Assembly (NCBI GenBank): GCA_016721945.1 | Contig: JADKHC010000003.1 | Location: 1-64,000 of the forward strand | DNA: 64,000 nt | DNA from: Verrucomicrobiota bacterium | GTDB lineage: Bacteria > Verrucomicrobiota > Verrucomicrobiia > Opitutales > Opitutaceae | Reading direction: 5' to 3' | In this document: one piece after another, positions 18,304 through 26,996 of the stretch | Position numbering within the stretch: position 1 is the first letter of the stretch | Layout of the letters: each line of letters opens with the position of its first letter | Position numbers and translations under genes: made by a program | The notes under the pieces: model-generated | What the model was told of the DNA's origin: nothing | Database searches by the model: none | What the model saw: the letters and a program-made list of their open reading frames with translations, nothing else

Positions 18304-18999
18304 ATGAAAATCATCACATCACTCGCTTGCTCGGTTTTGCTGCTCAGCGGTTGCGCACGCAAATCCGAGCTTGAAGCGACGCGCGAAGAGCTGGTCGAAG
18401 CTCAGCGTAAAATCGAGACTTTGGAAAACGAACGGGTATCCAGAGCCAAATACGAAGCCGCCCAAGTTTCGCTTAAGCTGGCTGATCAGCGCATCGCGGT
18501 GCTTGAGCGCGAACTTAAACTGACTCAGGAGCAACTTATCGTGCAGGCAACCGCCGTGCCGACGGATGGTTCTGCCAGTCAGTTCGGTGCGGTTACAGCA
18601 GCGAGGTCCACGACGTCAGGGCCGACCAAAGGGACGTACGAAATCGCGAATGGCACCCATGTGTACAGCGCGGATGCTGAGCTCAACTTCGGTCAGCACT
18701 TAAGAATTTCTTCGCCGAATGGACTCATGGTGTCCGACCCGGAGCATAAAGTTATCGGTGGTGACTTGAGCATAAAATCCAAGGATATGGTTATGGAGGC
18801 ACCGGATAGCCTAGTCACGACGGCGGCGGATGGTTCGGTAAAATTCACCGGGAAAACGCTCACGATGAAATTTAACGAAGCAAAAATTCCACAGGCAGCG
18901 CCGACCGAGGGATCTTTGTCGTCAGAGCCGAGTCAGGCGAGTGGTTGTGCGACCACAACGCCCGAGAGTTACTCACCACCGCTGCCAGCTACCGAATAG
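18304..18999 (+). CDS. Putative coiled-coil lipoprotein of unknown function
   Basis: A 231-residue exported lipoprotein: the signal ends in a lipobox LLSGC (Cys about residue 17). Residues about 20-80 form a strongly charged heptad-rich helix (ELEATREELVEAQRKIETL and so on), i.e. a coiled coil of SlyB/Lpp-like length. A linker follows, then a small beta-rich C-terminal part (GTYEIANGTHVYSADAELNF) with repeated SPNG/SDPE turns that could be a short beta-solenoid. The last 30 residues are Ser/Pro/Thr-rich. I do not recognise the family. It ends 37 bases from the convergent ccsA stop. Confidence 0.6.
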   Translation: MKIITSLACSVLLLSGCARKSELEATREELVEAQRKIETLENERVSRAKYEAAQVSLKLADQRIAVLERELKLTQEQLIVQATAVPTDGSASQFGAVTAARSTTSGPTKGTYEIANGTHVYSADAELNFGQHLRISSPNGLMVSDPEHKVIGGDLSIKSKDMVMEAPDSLVTTAADGSVKFTGKTLTMKFNEAKIPQAAPTEGSLSSEPSQASGCATTTPESYSPPLPATE

Positions 19000-19036
19000 A
19001 CCGAATCACGCGATAAGCCTAAACTCACGAAAAGCC

Positions 19037-20947
19037 TCAAGCGGTTTTGAGGCTCCGCCACTTTTCGAGCGGGACGAGGGCAATGCCGATGACCAGGAGT
19101 TGGCTGATGACAAAAAGCAGCAGCCACCAGAAGGCTGCATCCATGAACCCGTAGCTGTGCAAGCCGACGCCAAGCATGTTGACGCCGAACCAGCTCCAAG
19201 CGGTAACAATGTTGCCAAATACGGCGAGTGCCATGAGACCTCGGGCTTTGACCAAGCCGCCCCAGCGACAGTGAAGAATGAGCGCATTCCAGATGACGAT
19301 GATGAGCGCACCATTTTCCTTCGGATCCCAGCCCCAAAAGCGGCCCCAAGATTGATCGGCCCAGATGCCGCCGAGGATGGTACCGACGAGACTGAACAAA
19401 GTCGCAAAACAGACGATGCCGTAGACCATGCGGTTGAGTGCATCGGCTGTAGGTTTGTCCAATGAGCGGGTGAAAACACCGCGAAAAACATAAATAATCG
19501 CCAGGAAACCAGCGAGGAACGTTGCACCATAACCGATGGTTATGGTAACGACGTGCGTGCTGAGCCAGAAATTAGAATCGAGTACGGCGCGCATCATTTC
19601 CATGGTGTCTCCACTGAGGGAGAGATGGTGCGCGATGATCAACGTGATAAAACCCATCGTACCGGCTGCGACTGTGCCGATGGCGTTTTTAAAGATCATC
19701 TCCAGGACAATGCAAAGCGTCACAGCGACCCAACAGACGCCGAGGGCTGAGGAGTAGAGATTGGTTACCGGGGCGTAGCCTCCGATCCACATGCGGGTAA
19801 CAATGCCGATGGTCGTAAGAACCCAGGCCAAGGCGATGAGGTAAAAACCGGATTTCCGAAGTGTCTCGGGCCAGAGTAACCAGGAAAAAACGCCACAGAA
19901 GAAAGCCATGACGAAGAGGTAAATGCTGGTATAGAATGGTTCGGCGGCATTGAAGCGATCTTCGGTGTCGCTCTTGGTGAGTTGTGGAGCGAAACGTTTG
20001 ACGAGTTCATTGCGATAGAGTCGTACGATTTCGTTGAATTCGGCCGGACTGTTATTGCGCCAGGTGTAGCTCAATCCGGCGTAAGTCAGCGCGGCGGGTG
20101 CGATCGAACCAGTATGAAAGACGTCGACTAGGGACTGGCCGGTTTTCTGCCAGGCCTCGGGCTTGCTCGGATCACGCGGTGGGATCGCGAGGAGCGAACC
20201 TTGTTGGGCCAAGGTTTCGAAGCGATTCCGGCTCTCGCTGATGGCTTTGAGCACGGCTTCGTCGTAGGGCTGGCCGGCTTCACGCGCTTTGGCGGCCGCG
20301 ACGGCTTTGACGAGATTCTCTTGGAACTGCATGAGTTCGTACAGGAAGTCAGGGCTTTCTGGGAGAACGAGGCTGTATTGGAGCTTTTGATACGTGATCA
20401 GGTTCGAGTAGAGCGTGAGGACAGCCTTTTGGAATTTGTTGCGAGCGGCTGAATCGACTTCATCGGCTAGACGCGCCTGACGCTCAAGTTCGTCGAGTTT
20501 TGGCCGGAACTGATCGAAGGAGAAACGTGCGCGCGTCGACGGCAGGAAGCCGAGGATGGCCATGAAACGCTTTGCTGAGCTGTCGTACTTGATTCGCGTG
20601 TCATCCTCCGTGATGCCCATCAACGAAAGCAGCTCAGGCGAATCGATGCGAAAGGTCGGAAAGCTGTTTGCCTTGGCTGGTTCGAAACAGACGGTGGCAA
20701 GCCACTCGGTGGGCGAAGAGGCAAAAGGCTGGCTGATGGCCGGATCGCTGACGCGCTGACGGCTTTGAATGGTGAGCAGGGTGGTGCGGGCGACGGTATC
20801 GAGTGGCTTGATACGTCCATTGACGAGCACCGGAAGTTTGCCGAAACCTTCGAGGTCAAATTCGCTCTTCTGCTTATGCGGCAGGAGCGTGTTGACGACC
20901 ATGGCCACACCGACAAGGAGAACGAGGAGAGGGAGAAAACGTTTCAT
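19037..20947 (-). CDS. ccsA: Cytochrome c biogenesis protein CcsA (system II)
   Basis: An integral membrane protein of about 636 residues for haem delivery in system II cytochrome c maturation, acting with ResB. The ATG at 20947 is chosen. The open frame continues upstream to a TTG at 20980, but that extension is encoded by the inverted repeat of the inserted element. The N-terminal part has one membrane segment (FLPLLVLLVGVAMVV) and a large soluble region. The C-terminal third has multiple helices with the haem-handling WWD-like signature GRFWGWDPKENGALI and membrane His residues (IIAHHLSL, LSTHVVT, LHSYGFMD). The long soluble N-terminal half is typical of CcsA in Bacteroidota/Verrucomicrobiota-type fusions. 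Last gene of a - strand operon after the lipoprotein and resB. Confidence 0.87.
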   Translation of the reverse strand: MKRFLPLLVLLVGVAMVVNTLLPHKQKSEFDLEGFGKLPVLVNGRIKPLDTVARTTLLTIQSRQRVSDPAISQPFASSPTEWLATVCFEPAKANSFPTFRIDSPELLSLMGITEDDTRIKYDSSAKRFMAILGFLPSTRARFSFDQFRPKLDELERQARLADEVDSAARNKFQKAVLTLYSNLITYQKLQYSLVLPESPDFLYELMQFQENLVKAVAAAKAREAGQPYDEAVLKAISESRNRFETLAQQGSLLAIPPRDPSKPEAWQKTGQSLVDVFHTGSIAPAALTYAGLSYTWRNNSPAEFNEIVRLYRNELVKRFAPQLTKSDTEDRFNAAEPFYTSIYLFVMAFFCGVFSWLLWPETLRKSGFYLIALAWVLTTIGIVTRMWIGGYAPVTNLYSSALGVCWVAVTLCIVLEMIFKNAIGTVAAGTMGFITLIIAHHLSLSGDTMEMMRAVLDSNFWLSTHVVTITIGYGATFLAGFLAIIYVFRGVFTRSLDKPTADALNRMVYGIVCFATLFSLVGTILGGIWADQSWGRFWGWDPKENGALIIVIWNALILHCRWGGLVKARGLMALAVFGNIVTAWSWFGVNMLGVGLHSYGFMDAAFWWLLLFVISQLLVIGIALVPLEKWRSLKTA

Positions 20948-20955
20948 GAGTTTGA

Positions 20956-21426
20956 ACACCAAGATAGCGAAGGAACGCAAAGAAATCAGGGACGGTCGGA
21001 GCCAGTCAGGATGAGGCGAGTGATCCCGTCTTTGAGTGTTAGGGTGTGGAAATTAATCAAAAGGCCGAGGGGGGCGTTCAGTAACTTCATATAAGAGAGA
21101 AGCTGCGCTTTGTGTATAGGAAGGACTGCCTCCACGGCCTTGATTTCAATCAATAGACAGTTGTCGATCAGTACGTCGAAACGGAGGTTTTCCTCAAAGG
21201 TAAATCCCTTGTAGTCGATAGCGACGCTGAGTTGTTGTACGGAGGGAATCTGTTGCAGAAAAAGCTCACGCATTAGGCACTTCTCGTAGATACTTTCTAG
21301 AAGTCCTGGGCCTTTTTCACGATGAACTTCTATGGCCGCACCAATGGCTTTAAATGACAATTGATGAGCCTTTTCGTAGTGGGGATGCATAGGTGTATTC
21401 TTTGCGTTCCTTTGCGATCTTGGTGT
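20956..21426. mobile_element. Inverted-repeat-bounded single-gene element (GxxExxY)
   Basis: Two 29-base ends, 20956-20984 (ACACCAAGATAGCGAAGG...) and 21398-21426 (...CCTTTGCGATCTTGGTGT), are inverted repeats matching at 27 of 29 positions. Between them lies almost only one gene: its stop is one base from the left repeat and its start seven bases from the right. The element fills the whole resB-ccsA gap: five bases after the resB stop and eight before the ccsA ATG. No transposase and no clear target duplication are seen. The outer arm grammar resembles the fold-back repeats elsewhere in the window. Confidence 0.75.
20986..21390 (-). CDS. GxxExxY family protein (PDDEXK-like)
   Basis: A 134-residue protein of the GxxExxY family (TIGR04256; related to the PDDEXK_3 nuclease-like group). 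The name-giving motif is GLLESIY at residues 29-35, preceded by IGAAIEVHREKGPG. Further family marks are the central FDVLIDNCLLIEIKAVE, with the Asp and Glu-x-Lys of a PDDEXK core, and HKAQLLSYMKLLNAPLGLLINF. Function of the family is not established; many genomes carry several copies. ATG at 21390 lies just inside the right inverted repeat. The gene interrupts the cytochrome c biogenesis operon in the same orientation and is probably co-transcribed. No function in haem delivery is implied. Confidence 0.9.
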   Translation of the reverse strand: MHPHYEKAHQLSFKAIGAAIEVHREKGPGLLESIYEKCLMRELFLQQIPSVQQLSVAIDYKGFTFEENLRFDVLIDNCLLIEIKAVEAVLPIHKAQLLSYMKLLNAPLGLLINFHTLTLKDGITRLILTGSDRP

Positions 21427-21431
21427 AAAAA

Positions 21432-22607
21432 TCAGGCTGCTTTCTCGGCGACGGAGTGTTTGTTAATGAAGGCGGTGAGCGAAATGCCGAACTGGATGAC
21501 AAGGCCAAGGGACATCAGGATGCAGGCGACGTAGGGGAGGGCCCGGCCGGGGTTGCGTACGACTTGCAGGATTGTCGTGCGGTCGTTATTCTCGAAGCCT
21601 GCTTGATAGAACGTGAGCCCGTCAAAGCGGAGCGGGTTGTTCATGTAGATGAGGGCTTCGCGGTCGGTCTTGCCGTCATCGGTTTTGAGGCGGACACGAC
21701 TGGAAAAGTTTTTTGGGATCTCGGTGCCGGCGTATCGGTCGTGGCTGAACTTCAAGAGTGAGAGGGCGAAGTTTTTGTAGAAACGTTCACCACGCATAAC
21801 CAGACGCCAGGTTTTGCCTTCGTGGGTGAAGGTCTGGGCTTCACCGATCATGAGCGAGACGATCCAGGTGCCGAGCGAGCCGTTGGTGCCCACGAGTTCG
21901 ATCGCGGCGGCGGGGAGATTGCGCTCGTTGGGTTTGTACGTCATTTCCTGCGGCGTCACCGCGATGTCTGCGCCAAGGCCCTGGGTCGCGAGAGCGGGCG
22001 GAGGATTCTGAACCTGGCTGCGCATCTGAAGCGATGCGTTCGGGTGATAAGCGCGGATGTTGATCCGGAAGGGCAGGCTCGGATGCTGAATCGCCTGACC
22101 TTTTTGAAGAAGTGCCTCAGGGATGGCGACGACGTCGTCGTACTTCGGATCGGTCGCATCGATGAGAGCGAGTTCGTTGAGGCGAGGGCTTTCCGAGAAA
22201 TTACTGGTCTGGCCTTCATCGAGGCGCATTTGGAAATCTTCCTGCCACAGTCCGCTGAGAAGCTCGCCGATAAGAAGAAAGATCAGGCCAAAGTGCGTGA
22301 GAAAAATGCCGGATTTTTTCCAGGTAAATTTGAAGCGATGGACGTGTGCAGCAATTAGGTTGAAAAACAACAGGCCGCCTACGAGGTAGCCGCCGGGAAG
22401 GGGGACGACGAGTTTGAAGGTGTCGCCGATCGGGATGCGCCAGTAAGCGACGAAAGAGCGGAAATATTCCTCCTGGACGGCCCAGATACCGAGATGAACT
22501 TGATCGATCGTGGCAACGAAAACTAAGACAATTGAAAGCGCCAAAAGTGCGACGGTGAGTTGCAGCGAGACGAAGAAGCGTTTGAGGCTGTTGATGAATT
22601 CGCGCAT
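21432..22607 (-). CDS. resB: ResB-like cytochrome c biogenesis protein
   Basis: The partner of CcsA in system II, which holds apocytochrome and helps keep haem and cysteines reduced at the outer face of the membrane. About 391 residues. Seen: N-terminal FFVSLQLTVALLALSIVLVF with IDQVHLGIWAVQEEYF, helices at about 75-95 and 105-130 (SGIFLTHFGLIFLLIGELLSG), a large periplasmic beta-rich domain, and a last helix (YVACILMSLGLVIQFGIS). The ResB family signature of four helices with a long loop before the last is met. Start at ATG 22607, three bases from the upstream lipoprotein stop. Downstream ccsA is separated only by the GxxExxY element. Confidence 0.85.
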   Translation of the reverse strand: MREFINSLKRFFVSLQLTVALLALSIVLVFVATIDQVHLGIWAVQEEYFRSFVAYWRIPIGDTFKLVVPLPGGYLVGGLLFFNLIAAHVHRFKFTWKKSGIFLTHFGLIFLLIGELLSGLWQEDFQMRLDEGQTSNFSESPRLNELALIDATDPKYDDVVAIPEALLQKGQAIQHPSLPFRINIRAYHPNASLQMRSQVQNPPPALATQGLGADIAVTPQEMTYKPNERNLPAAAIELVGTNGSLGTWIVSLMIGEAQTFTHEGKTWRLVMRGERFYKNFALSLLKFSHDRYAGTEIPKNFSSRVRLKTDDGKTDREALIYMNNPLRFDGLTFYQAGFENNDRTTILQVVRNPGRALPYVACILMSLGLVIQFGISLTAFINKHSVAEKAA

Positions 22608-22610
22608 GGC

Positions 22611-23699
22611 TCAGCGGGTTTTGACGGTTTTAAGGAAGTCGAGGAAGGCGGTCTTCTGCGTGGCCACGGCTGCATCGGGTCCGCTAACTTTGAAGAACCA
22701 AGCTTCGTTGCCGAGGTAGAGAATCGCTCCAAGGACGCGCGTCGAGTTGTTCGCGTAATCGATCACTGTAATCTGGAGATCGCCGTTGGTTATGGTGGAG
22801 GTCTGGGTCGGCAGTTCGGATTCGGCAAGCGGGGCCAGTGCGATCTGGCGGCGCCAGCGGTTGATGTTTTCGAGCAGGGGATTTGCTGCGGCGGAAAGCA
22901 TCGTGATCGAGAGATCGGCTTCGCCGCTGTCGCTGGTGAGGGCGTAGCTGCCCTTGCGCATCTGGCCGAGCGGCTTAGATGTCCAGGTGGCCGGAGCGGT
23001 CCACGTCAGATTGTTAGCGCTGGCGGGTGGTAGCGGTACAGGCCCCGACATCATGGATGGTGGAGGCATGACGTCCGTTATGGCTGGTTCGGTTTCGGCA
23101 GACGCGGCGGTGGGGGCGGAGAACTCCACCGTGCGGAGAAAGGCCATCAAGGTTTCGCGTTGGGCACCGACGGTCTCGGCATCGCCGGTGATTTTGAAAA
23201 ACCAGGTGCGGTCGGACTGTTTGAGCCATGCGCCGAGGATGCGCGCCTTGATTTTACCTTCAATAAGTGGTTCGGCGCTGGTGATGTCGATTAGCTGGAA
23301 TTTCCCGGCAGGCAGATCGAGCTGCGTGACGATGGCGGGGAGTTCGGCTTCAGTGATCGGCGGGAGTTGGATCTGGCCGCGCCAACGGTTGACGTTGGCA
23401 AAATCTCCGCCGACGTCGCCGGGGAAAGTGGTTACAGCCATCTCGGTTTTGACGCCGTTGGTTTCGGCGATGAGGAAACTGCCGACGCGCATGCTTTTGC
23501 CGGTTTGCTCCTGCCAGGCGTCCGGTTTTTGCCAGTGAATCGCGGGTTGAGCTTTTGCTGCGGTGGGTGCGACCATACCCGGCGGTGGTTGGGCGGTAGG
23601 TTCTTTGGCGATCCGGTAGTTGCGGATCTTGGGATCACGGCAGCTCGTTAAAAATATCAGGCTGACAACTGGTAGGGCGAGCAGGAGTCGGGTACGCAT
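22611..23699 (-). CDS. Putative lipoprotein with two homologous domains, ccs operon
   Basis: About 362 residues; ATG at 23699 gives a lipoprotein signal (MRTRLLLALPVVSLIFLTSC), whereas the open frame's earlier start adds 12 unlikely residues. The mature part carries two copies of one domain, about 60-190 and 220-360. Each runs W..P..W, a Met-Arg-x-Gly-Ser strand (MRVGSFLI / MRKGSYAL), N.NRWR.QI.L.P..E.ELP, a strand with ITV/LIDI, then a WFFK..G segment (TWFFKITGD / AWFFKVSGP) and AFLDFLKTV. I know no function. It is the first gene of the resB-ccsA transcription unit, so a role in exported cytochrome c maturation or its quality control is possible. Confidence 0.7.
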   Translation of the reverse strand: MRTRLLLALPVVSLIFLTSCRDPKIRNYRIAKEPTAQPPPGMVAPTAAKAQPAIHWQKPDAWQEQTGKSMRVGSFLIAETNGVKTEMAVTTFPGDVGGDFANVNRWRGQIQLPPITEAELPAIVTQLDLPAGKFQLIDITSAEPLIEGKIKARILGAWLKQSDRTWFFKITGDAETVGAQRETLMAFLRTVEFSAPTAASAETEPAITDVMPPPSMMSGPVPLPPASANNLTWTAPATWTSKPLGQMRKGSYALTSDSGEADLSITMLSAAANPLLENINRWRRQIALAPLAESELPTQTSTITNGDLQITVIDYANNSTRVLGAILYLGNEAWFFKVSGPDAAVATQKTAFLDFLKTVKTR

Positions 23700-23804
23700 G
23701 TGCAAATAGATTCCGGGGCGATGAATGAATTTCAACCATATGTGGTCACCGACGAGCGCGCAAATGGCGGCATAAGTAAAACGCGTGCGCGAACGATTTC
23801 GGTA

Positions 23805-24779
23805 TCAGGCTAATTTCTTAGTCGATTTGTGACTCGTGGTGGCAATCGCGACGTCGAGAAATGCAGCAAGGGCCGGATCGGCCTGTGGTTTTTGCCGCCA
23901 GCCGAGAACGAGGCGACTTTCGGGAGCGTGCCCGATTAGCGCGCAAAAATGCACGTCAGGCGGGAGCTGTTTTGCTTCTGACGGCGTGATGAAAGTGGCA
24001 CCGAGCCCGGCTCGCACAAGACCGATGCCATTGACGCGCGGCCAGACTTCTTCGGCGATGTGCGGCGTGATTCCGGCCGCAGCAAACGCGGCGAGAATGC
24101 GATCGTAGAAACCCGTGTTGAGCGCTCGCGGGAAAAGCACGAAAGGCGTTTTGGCCAAGTCGCGCAGGCGCAACGTGGATTTACGGGCGAGCGGATGGTC
24201 CGCAGGGAGCAGCAGGCCGTTGCGTTCACGCAAGAGCACGTGCGTGTGCAAATCTGGCGTGGGCGCATCAGGATGGAAAAACCCGCAGGAGATTTCACCG
24301 ATCTGCAGTGCCTTGAGCTGCGCGGCCGTGGGAGATTCGTTGAGTTCGACGCGAATTCCGGGATGGCACTTATTGAATTCACGCAAGATTCCGGGCAGCA
24401 CTGTGGCCATGGCGAGACCGGTGAAAGCCACGCGCACATGACCGGTTTGACCCGCAGCCATGGCGTGAACTTCACCGGGAATCCCAGCGAGCGAGCGCAA
24501 GAGCGGTTCTATACGTTCAAGCAGCGCAGCACCGGCGGGTGTGAGCTCAACTTTACGACGCGAGCGGACGAGCAGGGGCGTGCCGAGCGCTTGTTCGAGT
24601 TGCGCGATTTGGCGACTTAGCGCGGGTTGCGCGATGGCGAGAGCTTCGGCGGCTTTGCGAAAATGCAGCTGGCGACCGACCTCGCGAAAGTAAACGAGGT
24701 GGCGGAGCTCGAATGGGAACTGATACTCACGAGGCATCACTGGAAGAGAAACAAGTATTTCCCGGTATGGCAACTCCAT
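23805..24779 (-). CDS. LysR-family transcriptional regulator
   Basis: A 324-residue LysR-type regulator. The winged helix-turn-helix is at about 24-85 (LRHLVYFREVGRQLHFRKAA, LAIAQPALSRQIAQLEQALG, LVRSRRKVELTPAG), followed by the two-lobed effector domain (HVRVAFTGLAMATVLPGILREF; LLLPADHPLARKSTL; GIGLVRAGLGATFITPSEA). Start at ATG 24779; ATG 24737 is an equally possible second start since only HTH-flanking residues are lost. It is divergent from leuC with 107 bases between, containing an imperfect inverted repeat, so it may control leucine biosynthesis or itself. The effector is unknown. Confidence 0.85.
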   Translation of the reverse strand: MELPYREILVSLPVMPREYQFPFELRHLVYFREVGRQLHFRKAAEALAIAQPALSRQIAQLEQALGTPLLVRSRRKVELTPAGAALLERIEPLLRSLAGIPGEVHAMAAGQTGHVRVAFTGLAMATVLPGILREFNKCHPGIRVELNESPTAAQLKALQIGEISCGFFHPDAPTPDLHTHVLLRERNGLLLPADHPLARKSTLRLRDLAKTPFVLFPRALNTGFYDRILAAFAAAGITPHIAEEVWPRVNGIGLVRAGLGATFITPSEAKQLPPDVHFCALIGHAPESRLVLGWRQKPQADPALAAFLDVAIATTSHKSTKKLA

Positions 24780-24790
24780 GATAGATTTGC

Positions 24791-24878
24791 GGCGAAAGGC
24801 TAAGGGCGATTGGTTTTAACCAGAGACCTCCGTTCCTTCTGGCTTTTCCCTAACGCCTCTAATCCTTAGTCCTTCGCC
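24791..24878. repeat. Imperfect inverted repeat between LysR gene and leuC
   Basis: GGCGAAAGGCTAAGGG (24791-24806) pairs with TCCTTAGTCCTTCGCC (24863-24878) at 13 of 16 positions. It spans nearly the whole divergent intergenic region. It could be another degenerate fold-back element or contain the LysR operator; I cannot tell which. No clear sigma-70 boxes were found. Confidence 0.45.
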
Positions 24879-24886
24879 AAATTCTT

Positions 24887-26305
24887 ATGCCTAAATCGCT
24901 CTTCCAAAAAGTATGGGACGCTCACACCGTCCGCCAACTGGCCAACGGCCAGACTCAATTGTTGATCGGCACTCACCTGATCCACGAGGTCACCAGCCCG
25001 CAGGCTTTCGGCATGTTGCGCGATTTGAATTTAAAGGTCGCGATGCCGCACCGCACGTTTGCGACGGTTGATCACATTGTCCCTACCGATCAGTTCGCCG
25101 AACCGTACAGCGATCCGCTGGCTCAGGCGATGATCGAGGCGATCCGCAAAAACTGCCAGGAGTTCGGCATCACTTTCTTCGACCGCGCCACCGGTAAACA
25201 GGGCGTCGTTCACATCGTCGGACCGGAACAAGGTATCACGCAGCCCGGCACGACGATCGCGTGCGGCGACTCGCATACTTCCACGCACGGCGCGTTTGGC
25301 GCAGTGGCGTTTGGCATCGGCACGACGCAAATCCGTGACGTGCTGGCCACGCAGACGATGGCGCTCGGTCAGCTCAAGGTTCGCCGCATCGAGGTCAACG
25401 GCAAGTTGCACCCCGGTGTTTACGCGAAGGACGTCATCCTCCACATCATCCGCACGCTCGGCGTGAATGGCGGAACTGGTTTCGCCTACGAATACGCGGG
25501 CGATCTCTTCGACCGCATGTCGATGGAAGAACGTATGACCGTGTGCAACATGTCCATCGAAGGCGGCGCACGTGTTGGCTACGTCAATCCTGACGAAACA
25601 ACCTTTGCCTATCTCCAAGGCCGTCCGTACTCGCGGAAGGGCGCAGCCTGGGACGCAGCGGTGAAAAGCTGGAAATCTTTCGCGAGCGACGCTGGTTGCC
25701 ATTACGACGATGTCGTAAAAATCGACGCCGCCTCGATCGAACCAACCGTGACTTGGGGCATCAATCCCGGCCAAGGTCTCGGTGTTAACGAGTGCATTCC
25801 TGATCCATCGAAGGCTACGAGTGTCGACGAAAAAGCTTCGATCGAAGAAGCGCTCGCCTACATGAAGTTCAAACCCGGCGCACCGATCAAGGGCACGAAG
25901 ATCGACGTCGCTTTCCTCGGCTCCTGCACCAACGGACGGCTCAGCGATTTCCAGGAAGTTGCGAAGTTCATCAAGGGCAAAAAAGTCGCCGCAGGCATCA
26001 AGGCCATCGCCGTTCCTGGCTCGCAAATCGTAGCGCTCCAGTGCGCCAAGCTCGGCATCGACAAGGTGCTCAGCGAAGCGGGCTTTGAATGGCGCGAAGC
26101 GGGTTGCTCGATGTGTCTGGCGATGAATCCCGACAAGCTCGTCGGCGATCAAGTCTCGGCCAGTTCGTCGAACCGCAACTTCAAGGGCCGCCAGGGCAGC
26201 CCGACCGGGCGCACGATTCTCATGAGCCCGCTCATGGTCGCCGCCGCCGCGATCACCGGCACGGTCAGCGATGCCCGCGAAGTCTTTGCCGTAAACCAAA
26301 ACTAA
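24887..26305 (+). CDS. leuC: 3-isopropylmalate dehydratase large subunit
   Basis: The catalytic subunit of isopropylmalate isomerase, converting 2-isopropylmalate to 3-isopropylmalate in leucine synthesis as a heterodimer with LeuD. At 472 residues it is full length. It shows QLLIGTHLIHEVTSPQAF, PHRTFATVDHIVPT, GTTIACGDSHTSTHGAFGAVAFGIGTT, and the three iron-sulfur cysteines in SCTNGRL (about 347) and GCSMCLAMN (about 407 and 410). It also has SSSNRNFKGRQG. Start ATG 24887 has no Shine-Dalgarno sequence. leuD follows after 78 bases that contain a fold-back repeat whose left arm overlaps the stop codon of this gene. Confidence 0.96.
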   Translation: MPKSLFQKVWDAHTVRQLANGQTQLLIGTHLIHEVTSPQAFGMLRDLNLKVAMPHRTFATVDHIVPTDQFAEPYSDPLAQAMIEAIRKNCQEFGITFFDRATGKQGVVHIVGPEQGITQPGTTIACGDSHTSTHGAFGAVAFGIGTTQIRDVLATQTMALGQLKVRRIEVNGKLHPGVYAKDVILHIIRTLGVNGGTGFAYEYAGDLFDRMSMEERMTVCNMSIEGGARVGYVNPDETTFAYLQGRPYSRKGAAWDAAVKSWKSFASDAGCHYDDVVKIDAASIEPTVTWGINPGQGLGVNECIPDPSKATSVDEKASIEEALAYMKFKPGAPIKGTKIDVAFLGSCTNGRLSDFQEVAKFIKGKKVAAGIKAIAVPGSQIVALQCAKLGIDKVLSEAGFEWREAGCSMCLAMNPDKLVGDQVSASSSNRNFKGRQGSPTGRTILMSPLMVAAAAITGTVSDAREVFAVNQN

Positions 26306-26363
26306 CTACTAAGAACCAAAGAAACGAAGATCGGAACTAACTGTTCTTAGCTTCTTCGTAGTT
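26304..26363. repeat. Fold-back repeat between leuC and leuD
   Basis: Left arm 26304-26325 (AACTACTAAGAACCAAAG...) pairs with right arm 26343-26363 (GTTCTTAGCTTCTTCGTAGTT) with about three mismatches and one bulge. The left arm starts inside the leuC stop codon. The right arm reads CTTAG then CTTCG then GTTCAAA, resembling the CTTnG repeats at 16819, 21398 and 33205. A loop of 17 bases separates the arms. It probably forms a hairpin in the leuCD transcript. Confidence 0.6.
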
Positions 26364-26383
26364 CAAATAAGAATATATTTATC

Positions 26384-26986
26384 ATGGCTCTCGCAAAAAT
26401 CACTCAAGTCACTGGTCGCGCGGTAAACGTTCCCGGCAACGACATCGACACCGATCGCATCATCCCAGCGCGCTTCATGAAGTGCGTCTCGTTTGATGGT
26501 CTCGGCGAATTTCTTTTCTACGACGTTCGCAAAAACGAAGACGGCTCCAACAAAAACCACCCGCTAAACGAAGCGCGTTTTCAAGGTGCAACGGTTCTTC
26601 TGTCCGGCGCCAACTTTGGCTGCGGCTCGTCGCGCGAACACGCACCGCAAGCGATCCAAAAGTACGGTTTCCGCGCAGTCATCGCGGAGAACTTCGCTGA
26701 AATCTTTTTCGGCAACAGCACGACGCTCGGCATGCCCTGTGTCTGCGCAACTCGCGAAGACATCGCCAAGATCGCTGCAGCGGTTGAAGCGAATCCGCAG
26801 CTCGAAGTCGTTATCGACGTCGCCGCGCAGGAAGTTCGTTTCGGCGGCCAGACGATCAAGACCACGCAGCGTGAAAGCGCTCGCGACGCACTGATCAACG
26901 GCCGTTGGGATTCGATCGGTGAGTTGCTCGAAGGAAAAGACGCCGTCGCCGCACTGGCTAAGAAACTGCCGTATCTGGCGGCGTAA
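26384..26986 (+). CDS. leuD: 3-isopropylmalate dehydratase small subunit
   Basis: The swivel-domain subunit that completes the LeuCD active site. It has 200 residues, the usual length. Diagnostic segments are VPGNDIDTDRIIPARF (about 14-30), GANFGCGSSREHAPQAI (about 75-92), AVIAENFAEIFFGNSTTLGMPC, and the C-terminal Gly-rich GGQTI region. Start ATG 26384 is preceded by an A/T-rich leader with no Shine-Dalgarno sequence. It is followed by a REPIN-like repeat rather than an obvious terminator. leuA and leuB are not in the window. Confidence 0.96.
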   Translation: MALAKITQVTGRAVNVPGNDIDTDRIIPARFMKCVSFDGLGEFLFYDVRKNEDGSNKNHPLNEARFQGATVLLSGANFGCGSSREHAPQAIQKYGFRAVIAENFAEIFFGNSTTLGMPCVCATREDIAKIAAAVEANPQLEVVIDVAAQEVRFGGQTIKTTQRESARDALINGRWDSIGELLEGKDAVAALAKKLPYLAA

Positions 26987-26996
26987 GGTTTGTGTG

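Noticed and set aside
19555..20452. Many open frames on the + strand inside ccsA
   Set aside because: They are mirror images of a high-GC membrane protein gene, with no family resemblance or start context.
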